The position numbers and the translations under genes were made by a program. The notes beneath the pieces were generated by a model. It ran no database searches, was not told where the DNA came from, and saw only the letters and a program-made list of their open reading frames with translations. Shown here piece by piece: positions 1 through 7,400 of a DNA stretch of 8,857 nucleotides. This stretch comes from Dehalococcoidales bacterium (GTDB taxonomy: Bacteria; Chloroflexota; Dehalococcoidia; Dehalococcoidales; RBG-16-60-22), in assembly GCA_030639445.1 (NCBI GenBank), contig DAOWCR010000042.1, positions 1 through 8,857 of the forward strand, given 5' to 3'. The first letter of the stretch is position 1, and each line of letters opens with the position of its first letter.

Positions 1-610
1 GGGAACGCAGTCTCCCATCAGGGAATTTGGAGAACGCAACCCCCAGGTTTTCCAGCCAGCTGAGTATCCCGGGACCTTCGGTGACCAGGTTAGCCACCAG
101 CCCGGGCTCATTTTTAAAGTGCCCGCCGCCGATGGTATCCAGGTAATGAAGGCAAATCGAGTCTTTTTCCAGTTTGGTGGCCGATTGAATTCCTCCCTCG
201 GCCATCACGGTATTGGCATCGCCGTGGCGCAATTTGGTGGCCAGGATAACCTTTGCCCCATGTTCCTCGGCCAGCAGTGCTGCCGCCGTCCCGGCGCCCC
301 CACCACCGATTATCAGCACATCGGTTTCCATATCAACCCGTGAGAGGTCGACCAGGTCCGGTGCCACCCGACTCCGGGCTTCCAGCAAGTCGGCAAATTC
401 GTGGGCAATACTATAGCCCTTACTGGCGCCAACTTTCAGTTCCCGTCGTCCTTCTTCTTTATGGTCCGGGTGGAACTTCTTCAGTATCGCCTCTCGTTCC
501 TCCAGGGACATCAAGGGGAACTCTTCTCCCTTTCTTTTCCGGGCTATCCTCCCCGGCCTGGTTTTCTCCACCACGCTGATTAATTTTTGCAGTTCTCTGG
601 TATACGGCAT
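1..610 (-). CDS. FrdA/SdhA-type FAD-dependent oxidoreductase, C-terminus cut by window edge
   Basis: 203 residues visible, frame open to the left edge. ATG 610 is preceded by AGGA (620-617) 6 bases upstream, overlapping the previous stop codon. Residues 98-125 are a Rossmann FAD site (VLIIGGGGAG), followed by KLRHGDANTVMAEGGIQSA (126-144), matching the FAD-binding SHTxAAEGG stretch of fumarate reductase, and HYLDTIGGGHF (155-165) with a downstream WLENLGVAF...PDG like FrdA. At the position of the histidine that links FAD covalently in E. coli FrdA there is Asn133, so FAD is probably noncovalent. A charged, mostly helical extension of about 95 residues precedes the FAD domain; it has no hydrophobic core and no twin-arginine export signal, so the protein should be cytoplasmic. 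The catalytic region is outside the window, so fumarate, succinate or another C=C substrate cannot be distinguished. The nearest functional parallel is TfrA. Confidence 0.88.
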   Translation of the reverse strand, partial: MPYTRELQKLISVVEKTRPGRIARKRKGEEFPLMSLEEREAILKKFHPDHKEEGRRELKVGASKGYSIAHEFADLLEARSRVAPDLVDLSRVDMETDVLIIGGGGAGTAAALLAEEHGAKVILATKLRHGDANTVMAEGGIQSATKLEKDSICLHYLDTIGGGHFKNEPGLVANLVTEGPGILSWLENLGVAFSKFPDGRLRS

Positions 611-616
611 CTTTTT

Positions 617-620
617 TCCT
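617..620 (-). promoter_or_regulatory. Ribosome binding site for the FrdA-like gene
   Basis: AGGA within TAAGGA, sharing bases with the TAA of the FrdB-like gene, 6 bases before ATG 610. It places the start about 95 residues before the FAD motif, so the N-terminal extension is likely translated. Confidence 0.7.
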
Positions 621-1393
621 TACAGGTAATCACGTTTGGCCGGCGTCCAGTCCTCCTCGGCCATTTCCGGCTCTATTTCCCGCGAGTTATAACTGGCGGT
701 GAGTTGCCGGATATCACTTTTCATCAGTTCCCCGAGCATCTTCTGGCATTTTTCGTCCCTGGCAGCCGTCACGGCTTCTGCCAGGTGCTGCGCCCTGGGA
801 ACGAGTTTACTCCCGTAGATTCTCCGTGCCAGCTGGGCAATATGATACTGGGGTAACTCTCCCATGCACCGGCTGACGCAAAGCCCGCACTGAATGCAAC
901 TGAAGGAAAGTTCGGCCACCCTGGCGATATCTCCCTGCTTTACCGCCGAAATGACATCCATCACCGGGATATCCATAGGGCAAGCCTTGGTGCAGCTATT
1001 GCAGGCGATACAGCGGAATACCTCGGGGTACAGTTTAAATATCTCCTCGGGCTCTGCCGTGAGCTGTGCGAAGTCATAACTGGCGCGGTTAGCCGGATAA
1101 AAAGGTATCTGAGCCAGGTACATGTCCGGCTCCACGACCGTCTGGCAGGCCAGCCCGACGTAGAGGTGATAGTCCCCGGGCTTGCGATAGACGGTGGCGC
1201 ACGCTCCGCAGATACCGCCCCGGCAGCCGCAGCCCCTGATGAACCGGTAGCCGGCATATTCCAACGCCTTCATAATGGTCAGGGCCCCGGGAACCTGGTA
1301 CCTCTTGCCCATAACATGTACCGGAATTAGCTTTAACTTATCGGCTTCGGTCTTTACCTTCAAGTCAGTCTCCTGGTTATCCTTGGCGTTCAC
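620..1393 (-). CDS. FrdB/SdhB-like iron-sulfur subunit with one [2Fe-2S] and two [4Fe-4S] motifs
   Basis: 257 residues from a GTG with GAGGA 7 bases upstream (1405-1401). The N-terminal domain is plant-type [2Fe-2S]: GCGCRGGICGAC with C57, C62, C65 and distal C83 (C55 is an extra cysteine). The helical ferredoxin domain has CIACNSCTKACP (C128/C131/C134/C138) and CIQCGLCVSRC (C166/C169/C172/C176). Both are full four-cysteine [4Fe-4S] motifs, whereas classical FrdB/SdhB has a three-cysteine [3Fe-4S] site next to quinone. This fits a soluble enzyme that does not reduce quinone, resembling the N-terminal half of methanogen TfrB. The role is presumably to wire the flavoprotein encoded next to HdrB. 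About 80 charged residues follow the last cluster, ending DWTPAKRDYL, longer than needed for the fold and possibly a docking tail. TAA stop is 9 bases before the flavoprotein gene. Confidence 0.9.
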   Translation of the reverse strand: MNAKDNQETDLKVKTEADKLKLIPVHVMGKRYQVPGALTIMKALEYAGYRFIRGCGCRGGICGACATVYRKPGDYHLYVGLACQTVVEPDMYLAQIPFYPANRASYDFAQLTAEPEEIFKLYPEVFRCIACNSCTKACPMDIPVMDVISAVKQGDIARVAELSFSCIQCGLCVSRCMGELPQYHIAQLARRIYGSKLVPRAQHLAEAVTAARDEKCQKMLGELMKSDIRQLTASYNSREIEPEMAEEDWTPAKRDYL

Positions 1394-1400
1394 GATAATT

Positions 1401-1405
1401 TCCTC
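1401..1405 (-). promoter_or_regulatory. Ribosome binding site for the FrdB-like gene
   Basis: GAGGA on the minus strand directly after the hdrB stop and 7 bases before GTG 1393. Supports the GTG start. Confidence 0.75.
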
Positions 1406-2257
1406 TTATAAGTCATGGGAGGCCAGCAGGCTAAACGGGGAGATAAGGTGCTTTTTCAGCCAGGATTCAGCCCCGTCCAGGCCCATGGCTAGCCCGATAA
1501 GTTCGGTGAAATAGAAGACAGGCAGCTTATTTTGCTTTCCATCAGCCTGCCTTATTTCCAGGTTAGAGTGACACAGAGGGCAGGCGGTAACCATGGCCTG
1601 GGCCCCGGCCTGGCGCGCCATCTCGCTTATTTCGGCGACCAGCCGGCCGGCTACCTCCTTCCGGCTCAGCGCTAAACTACCGCCACAGCAACTCACCTTG
1701 CCCGACCAGTCCCTGACCTCGGCACCCAGGGCGGCCAGCAGCCTGTCCATTGACTGCGGGTTCTCCGGGTCGTCAAAGCCCACCACCTCCGGAGGCCTGA
1801 CCAGGTAGCAACCGTAGTAGCTAACCAGTTGCAACGCCTCCAGCGGCCTGACCACTCTTTTTTTCAATTCTTCCAGGCCAACGTCATTACAGATTATGTC
1901 AAGTAGATGCCTGGTATCATATTTTGCTTCATAGGGCATGTCAATCAATCTTACCAGTTCCTCCCGGTTTTGGGAATTGTCCTTTACTTCCTTACGCGTG
2001 CTTCTAAGTCGGAGATAGCAGGCAGGACAGGCCACGGCGATATCCAGGCCGACTCTTTCAGCCAAGGCCAGATTTCGACCGGCCAGGGCCTGAGCCAGCC
2101 GGCGATTTGTGCTGTGCCCCGAGGAAGCGCCGCAGCAACTCCAGTCGGGCAGCTCCCACAGCTCTATCCCCAGGTGAGCGCAAACCGCCCTCACCGACCG
2201 GCCATACTCTTCCGCCGTTGTTTCCAGAGAACAGCCAGGGTAGTAGGCGTATTTCAC
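1406..2257 (-). CDS. hdrB: HdrB, catalytic-type subunit with two CCG domains
   Basis: 283 residues. HdrB reduces or forms disulfides at two noncubane [4Fe-4S] clusters, each held by a CCG domain. Both domains are complete: YYPGC (C9), WSCCGA (C41, C42), ACPAC (C77, C80); and YYGC (C150), SCCGGS (C190, C191), ACPLC (C226, C229). Spacing closely matches methanogen HdrB, so both noncubane clusters should form; many bacterial homologues with one domain degraded would not. The GTG start overlaps the hdrC TGA as GTGA and has GGGGAG 5 bases upstream (2268-2263). The true substrate is unknown: bacteria generally lack CoM-S-S-CoB, so an unidentified disulfide, or only electron relay to the next two proteins, are the alternatives. 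The downstream FrdB-like gene begins 12 bases after the TAA. Confidence 0.96.
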   Translation of the reverse strand: MKYAYYPGCSLETTAEEYGRSVRAVCAHLGIELWELPDWSCCGASSGHSTNRRLAQALAGRNLALAERVGLDIAVACPACYLRLRSTRKEVKDNSQNREELVRLIDMPYEAKYDTRHLLDIICNDVGLEELKKRVVRPLEALQLVSYYGCYLVRPPEVVGFDDPENPQSMDRLLAALGAEVRDWSGKVSCCGGSLALSRKEVAGRLVAEISEMARQAGAQAMVTACPLCHSNLEIRQADGKQNKLPVFYFTELIGLAMGLDGAESWLKKHLISPFSLLASHDL

Positions 2258-2835
2258 GTCCGCTCCCCTTCCGCCAGCGATTGGTCAATTCTCCGGAAAA
2301 TGGCTCTCACTCCAGCCACGTCTTTCAGGCGCGGCGGCCGTAATTTCAACTTGCCCTGCCGCAGCATCCTGAGACCCAATCTCAGGTCACTGAAAAAGTC
2401 CCTTGTCCTGAGCTTGATTTGCAAAAGCAGGGATAGCTCGTACTGTCTCCCCCACCGTCTGATGTTCTCCAGAAAGGTATGGTGAAAGACGACGATATCT
2501 TTCCCTTTCTCTACGACCCTCTCCCGTAATGCCATTGCTCTCAAGGTGTCCATCACCCTCGGTATTGCCACGTCATTGGGACAACGGGTGGCACAGGCCT
2601 CACAGTTGGCGCAGACCCATATCGTGGCGCTGGTCAATGCCTCCTGCTTGAGACCCACCTGCACCAGCCGGACTACCTGATGGGGGAGATAGTCCATGGC
2701 AAAAGCCACCGGGCAGTCCAGGCTGCAGGTGAGGCACTGATAACAGCGGTCGATATTGGTGCCACTCGCTTCCTTTACCTCTGACGAGAAATCAGTGTCA
2801 CCGATTGCCGGGACGCTCTTAGCCACATACTGCAT
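2254..2835 (-). CDS. hdrC: HdrC, dicluster ferredoxin subunit of heterodisulfide reductase
   Basis: 193 residues, close to the ~185-190 of known HdrC. Two classic [4Fe-4S] motifs are present: CYQCLTCSLDCP (C31/C34/C37/C41) and CANCEACATRCP (C75/C78/C81/C85). The tail (about 108-193) is rich in Arg, Lys and Leu, looks helical, and has the NIRRWG segment typical of HdrC. The role is to carry electrons between HdrA and HdrB in the cytoplasm; no membrane segment is visible. The ATG at 2835 is the first start in frame, 4 bases after the stop of the FrhB-like gene. No clear Shine-Dalgarno is present (only GGGA at a poor distance), so translation may be coupled to the upstream gene. Its TGA stop overlaps the hdrB GTG by 4 bases, the common hdrCB coupling. 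Confidence 0.95.
   Translation of the reverse strand: MQYVAKSVPAIGDTDFSSEVKEASGTNIDRCYQCLTCSLDCPVAFAMDYLPHQVVRLVQVGLKQEALTSATIWVCANCEACATRCPNDVAIPRVMDTLRAMALRERVVEKGKDIVVFHHTFLENIRRWGRQYELSLLLQIKLRTRDFFSDLRLGLRMLRQGKLKLRPPRLKDVAGVRAIFRRIDQSLAEGERT
2263..2268 (-). promoter_or_regulatory. Ribosome binding site for hdrB
   Basis: GGGGAG on the minus strand inside the end of hdrC, 5 bases before the GTG at 2257. Supports the GTG start and the 4-base overlap with hdrC. Confidence 0.7.
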
Positions 2836-2839
2836 CTTA

Positions 2840-3961
2840 CTAAATCCCGATATTGTGTAACTCTTCCTCCCGGAAGGTGGTCAGGGGCAGCTCGTCATCC
2901 AGATTTCTACCGGGGACATACTCAAAATCTTTTTGCACTTTATCGCCCACCAGCCGAAAGATATCCGCCACCGGTATATTATTGGGGCAGGCCTCGGTAC
3001 ACAACCCACAGCCCACGCAGGAGATAACCATATGATTCAACCGGGTCAGGTGGAAGAGGAGAGTATCGGTAGGCATCCGGAGAGCTCCCCGCCGCTGCGC
3101 CCACCCCAGGTACTTTTCCGCCTCGAACTTGAACACCGGAGAATCAAAGAAACATTCCTGGCAGTAGCACAGCGGGCAGGCCGTCTTACAATTATGGCAG
3201 TTAATGCAGGTGGCCAGGGCGGCCATCAGCTTCTCCAGGCCCCGGGCGTCCTTCCGGACCTGCTCAAAGAGCCGTTCTCTTCTCTCCGCCCTTTGGGAAA
3301 CCATTTTAGCAATGGCCGCTTCCCGACTCCTGACACCACCCTTCTCCAGTCCCAGCTCCCCGATTATCCTCTCTCCAGCCGCCGTACCGGCCTCAAGGAG
3401 AATACTATTATTTAAGTCCATCCCCAGCAGACCGATAACCAGGTCAGTGTTCGCCGGGACGGGATATTCACATATCTGGCAGGCTTTCCTCAGAAGCGGG
3501 TCTTCCTTCCCTTCCTGGAACTTGCTCAAGAAATCGTTGGCTGGAGATTTGACTTTCTGAACAAACCGCCCGTAATCACTTATAGAGTAGGTCCCCGGGC
3601 AGTCAATCCCGATGAGCAGCAAGTTCTCCAGCGAGGCCTGTTTCAGTTTCACCAGCTCGATGAGCGCCCTCATCTCGCAGGGTCTCAACACCACCCCTAG
3701 CCTCTCGGCGCTGGGGGAGGCTATCGTTATCGCGGAGACCTGCCGGGCGGAATTAAGCGGCATCACCGGTGCCAATGGATTGGCCATCTTAAGTTTCTCC
3801 GGATCACTCACGATAGCCGGCACCACGTTGTCCCCGGAGGGAAGCTCCAGGGGGACCAGCAAAGCGTCAATCAGCTTCTTCTGCCAGAGACTGCCCAGGA
3901 AAGCCCTGACCGCCCCCAGAACCCCCCCATCCCCGACCGGTAATATGGCACTACTCGACAT
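2840..3961 (-). CDS. FrhB/FdhB-type flavin and dicluster ferredoxin subunit
   Basis: 373 residues from ATG 3961. A GTG two codons upstream (3967) overlaps the GAGGAG ribosome site, so the ATG is preferred. The family includes the beta subunits of F420-reducing hydrogenase and formate dehydrogenase: one FAD plus [4Fe-4S] clusters, exchanging electrons with F420 or, in some bacterial members, probably another soluble carrier. Seen: VVLRPCEMRALIELVKL (C95 in the PCE motif), LIGIDCPGT (C121), a CQIC pair (C161, C164), then a dicluster ferredoxin: C252/C255/C258/C262 followed by the family's CPLCYCQEC (C265, C267, C270), and C315/C318/C321/C325. No hydrogenase or formate dehydrogenase catalytic gene is in the window, so this subunit may be the electron entry or exit point itself. 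It directly follows mvhD (9-base gap). F420 versus NAD(P)H cannot be told from these motifs. Confidence 0.88.
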   Translation of the reverse strand: MSSSAILPVGDGGVLGAVRAFLGSLWQKKLIDALLVPLELPSGDNVVPAIVSDPEKLKMANPLAPVMPLNSARQVSAITIASPSAERLGVVLRPCEMRALIELVKLKQASLENLLLIGIDCPGTYSISDYGRFVQKVKSPANDFLSKFQEGKEDPLLRKACQICEYPVPANTDLVIGLLGMDLNNSILLEAGTAAGERIIGELGLEKGGVRSREAAIAKMVSQRAERRERLFEQVRKDARGLEKLMAALATCINCHNCKTACPLCYCQECFFDSPVFKFEAEKYLGWAQRRGALRMPTDTLLFHLTRLNHMVISCVGCGLCTEACPNNIPVADIFRLVGDKVQKDFEYVPGRNLDDELPLTTFREEELHNIGI

Positions 3962-3966
3962 TACCA

Positions 3967-3972
3967 CTCCTC
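3967..3972 (-). promoter_or_regulatory. Ribosome binding site for the FrhB-like gene
   Basis: GAGGAG on the minus strand, overlapping the mvhD stop codon and 5 bases before ATG 3961. It overlaps the alternative GTG at 3967, which argues against that earlier start. Confidence 0.75.
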
Positions 3973-4402
3973 AAATCGACCAGTCTCTTTTCATCGGATT
4001 GGGTCCCAGTTTCTTAATCGCCTGGGTAAGTTCATTCATCGTCCGGGAAAATTTGGCCCCTTCCGCCGCGCTAATCCACCTGACCCAGACCCGTTCCTCC
4101 TCCAGGCCCAGGGTCGCCAGGATTGTTTTCAGGATAGCCATTCGCCGCCTGGCTCTGTAGTTGCCGGAGACGTAATGACAATCACCCGGAGGACAACCCC
4201 CGATAATCACGCCATCCGCGCCGCCGAGCAGGGCTCTCAGCACGTACACCGGGTCTACCGAGCCGCTGCACATGACCCGTATGGGGCGGACATTAGGCGG
4301 ATACTGCATCCGGGAGGTGCCCGCCAAATCAGCGGCGGCGGCGGTGCACCAGTTACAGAAAAACCCCACGATAACGGGCTCAAACTGGTCTTCTTCAGCC
4401 AA
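3971..4402 (-). CDS. mvhD: MvhD-type [2Fe-2S] adaptor subunit
   Basis: 143 residues, usual length for MvhD. This protein binds one [2Fe-2S] cluster and hands electrons from a donor module (hydrogenase, formate dehydrogenase or other) to HdrA. The expected five cysteines are present: FFCNWC (C16, C19), VMCSGSVDP (C45) and GGCPPGDCHY (C70, C75). The following residues YVSGNYRARRR fit the family. The start is TTG, chosen because a full AAGGAGG ribosome site (4416-4410) sits 7 bases before it, the same frame has a TAA two codons upstream, and the FxxCNWC segment begins 14 residues later. No in-frame TGA is seen, so the cluster ligands are ordinary cysteines, unlike the selenocysteine-containing relative BamF. 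It sits between the double HdrA and the FrhB-like gene, as expected if it bridges them. Confidence 0.95.
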   Translation of the reverse strand: MAEEDQFEPVIVGFFCNWCTAAAADLAGTSRMQYPPNVRPIRVMCSGSVDPVYVLRALLGGADGVIIGGCPPGDCHYVSGNYRARRRMAILKTILATLGLEEERVWVRWISAAEGAKFSRTMNELTQAIKKLGPNPMKRDWSI

Positions 4403-4409
4403 CGGTTAA

Positions 4410-4416
4410 CCTCCTT
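4410..4416 (-). promoter_or_regulatory. Strong ribosome binding site for mvhD
   Basis: AAGGAGG on the minus strand, 7 bases before TTG 4402. This full-length match decides the TTG start, because no ATG or GTG is available between the in-frame TAA and the first cluster cysteines. It is the best Shine-Dalgarno in the window, perhaps offsetting the weak start codon. Confidence 0.85.
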
Positions 4417-4420
4417 ATCA

Positions 4421-7400
4421 TTAAAAGGCGGCGTCTATCAGGGAAAAGACCTGCCGGTCTTTAAACCCTCTTAGTTTGGCGGCGCCGCTGGGACAGGCGA
4501 CCACGCAGGCCCCGCAACCCCGGCATAACGCCCCCCTGACCACTACCTCACCACTCTCCACATCTTTCATCCTGGCGGTATAAGAGCAGACAGTGATACA
4601 AAGCTCACACTGGGAGCACTGCCTCTGAATAGTTTCGGACACTGCTATTCCGGAGACCAGCTGCTCCCTGGTAAGCAGGGATACGGCCTTCTGGGCCGCG
4701 GCCTGGGCCTGGGTGATGCTCTCCCCCATCCCCCGCGGAGAGTGGGCCAGCCCGCAAACATAAATCCCTTCGGTGAGAAAGTCCACCGGGCGGAACTTTA
4801 CCTCCGCTTCCTGGAAAAAGCCATCCTCATTCAAGCCCACGCCCAGGGTCCAGGCCAGCGGGGTATTCTCCGGGGGTATTATCGCCGGGCTCAAGATTAC
4901 CAGGTCGGGCTCCAGTATCAGTCGGCCGCCCAGAACGGGCTCGGCCACTTCGACTACCAGTCTTTCTCCTTCCGGTCGCACTTCAGGCTTGCTTTCAGGT
5001 TCGTAGCGAACGAAGGTCATCCCTTTCTCTCTGGCCCGGGTATAATACTCCTCCTGGAAACCGTAGCTGGTCATATCCCGGTACAGAACAGTCACCTCAA
5101 TATCAGGATTACCTTCCTTCAATCTCAAGGCGTTTTTCAGGGCCTGGGAGCAGCAGATGCGACTGCAATAGGGCCTTTCTTTTTCCCGGGAACCCACGCA
5201 CTGAATCATCACCACCGAACTTATATTTCTCGGGTCAAGTTTCGCCGAAAACAGCTTTCCTTCCAGCTCTTTTTGCGTTATTATATTCTTATTTTGGCCG
5301 TAAAGGTATTCGGTGGGACGGTATTCCTCACCACCGCTGGCCACAATAATCGCGCCCACCTCAAGAGAGTGAAGGAGCGACTCCTTACCCTTCAGGCTCA
5401 CCTCAAAGTTCCCGGCATAGCCTCCAACCTCCATTAACTCCGTCTCCAGAGCCACCTGGATAAGCCGGTCAGTCTTCACCCGGGCAATGATGTTCTCCCG
5501 TAAAGCCTGGGGGTCATCTCCCTCCAGCGTATAGCATATCTGTTTCAGGTTACCTCCCAGCCCGGCTGATTTCTCCACCAGATGAACTTCGATTCCGTGC
5601 CGGGCGAGGGACAGAGCCGCCGTCAGCCCGGCCAGCCCACCCCCGATGACCAGCGCCCTGGGATGAACGTTAACCGGAGAGGCTGGCTCGGGCTCCGGGG
5701 CACGGGCCAGTTCAATTGCCATGGCCAGCAGGCTTTTCGCCTTTTCCGTGGCGACTTTCGGGTTATCTCCGTGCACCCAGGCGATGTGCTCTCTCAGATT
5801 GACCTTTTGGACGGCGGAGGAGTTGAGTCCAATTTCCCCCAGACGGGTATTAAAATAGCGGGAGCAGGCGCCAATTACTAGGCGATTGACTTTATGCTTC
5901 CGCAGCTCTTTAGCCGGTCTTTGCCAGGCGTCAGTATAACACAGGTAAGGCACCCGTGCCACCCAAGCGACATCGGGCAGTTGCCGGCTGAACTCGGCTA
6001 TCTCTTCAAGGTCAAGCACCGACGTTATCTCCTGCCCACAGTCGCACAGGAGAACACCAAGTCGTGGTGCTTCCTCCGCATCTGACTCCATAGCTTCCTC
6101 CGGTGGGGTTGGCGGTACGCGCCGGCGCGCCAGCCATCCAGAAGCCTGGTCAGCGGCGGCGCCAGCCTCTACCAGGGTGTCGGCAATATCCTTGGGCGCC
6201 GAAGCGCTGCCGCAGACATAGATGCCTTCTCTGGTGGTAGCCACCGGGGAGAAAAGTTCGCTCCGGCAAAAACCCCATTTGTTCACCTCTACTCCCAGTA
6301 CCTGGCACAGCTCCTGGAATCCGGGAGCTGGAGTCTGGCCCACCGACAGCACCACTAGCTCAAACTGGCGTTTGGCTAGCGCTCCATTCTCCTCAATTGT
6401 GGTGAGGACGAGGTTCCTGGTGGGCGGGTCCTCCCTGATTACCGGGACGCGGCTGCGGGTAAACTTTACCCCTAATTCATCCCGTGCCTGCTCATAGTAG
6501 CGATAGTAGCCCTTGCCGAAAGCCCTGATGTCCATAAAAAAGATATGGATATCAACCTGGGGATTGGCCTGCTTGAGCAGTGTGGCTTCTTTCAGGGCAA
6601 ACATGCAGCAGGTTGATGAGCAATAATCTTTCCGGCTGTCCCTGGAGCCGACGCACTGGAGGAAGGCGATTGACCCGGGAGCCCGGTTATCGGAAAGGCG
6701 AAGTAGTTCTCCGCCGGTGAGCCCGCTCGGGCTGAGTATTCTCTCCAGCTCGATACCGGTTATCACGTTGGGATAGCGCTGGTAGCCGTACTGAGTGGCC
6801 AGAACAGGGTCAAACTCCTCAAAGCCAGTCGCCAGGATAACCGCGCCCACCCGCAGTTGCCTTATCACTTCCCCTTCCTTGAGCCGGATAGCCTGTGTCG
6901 GGCATTTAGCCACACAGGCACCGCACTTGGTACAGCTATCCCAATCAATAGTGTAAACATAGGGCAAGACACCGGGATGGGGCGGATATATTGCTTTGCG
7001 TGGTGCCAGTCCCTCGTTGAATTCGCGGGCGGTCTCTACCGGACAGACTCCAGCACAGAGTCCGCAGCCGATGCATAACTCAGGAGTTACGCCGGTTGCC
7101 CGGGAGGTTACGCCAATCCGGAAGTCCCCTGCCTGCCCGGCCACTTCTTTTACTTCGGTAAGCGGCATAAGCTCTATATCGGGATGAATGAGACCGCGGC
7201 GCAGGCAAAACCGGGACGAGTCGTCGGTAGAGAAAGCAGGGAGCATCTGGCACAGCCCGCAATGGTTATCCGGGAACCATCTGTCCATCCGGATAAGGGC
7301 ACCGCCGATGGCGGGGCTCCGGTCGCAGAGGTAGACCTTGAACCCGGCTTCCGCCAGGTCCAGCGAGGCTTTTATCCCCCCTGCCCCGGCTCCGATAACC

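Noticed and set aside
1907..2485. Plus-strand open frame of 192 residues opposite hdrC/hdrB
   Set aside because: Antisense to hdrB cysteine motifs and to the hdrC tail; composition is not protein-like and no homology is recognisable.
3612..4160. Plus-strand open frame of 182 residues crossing the FrhB-like/mvhD junction
   Set aside because: Ser/Pro/Ala-rich composition typical of an antisense shadow, and it overlaps two genes with clear family motifs.
4400..4402. Selenocysteine in the MvhD-like protein, as in BamF of benzoyl-CoA reductase
   Set aside because: All five cluster positions are cysteine and no in-frame TGA occurs before the stop.
4742..5437. Plus-strand open frame of 231 residues opposite the double HdrA
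   Set aside because: It lies wholly antisense to a well-supported gene with dense cysteine motifs, has no recognisable domain, and long antisense frames are common at this GC content.
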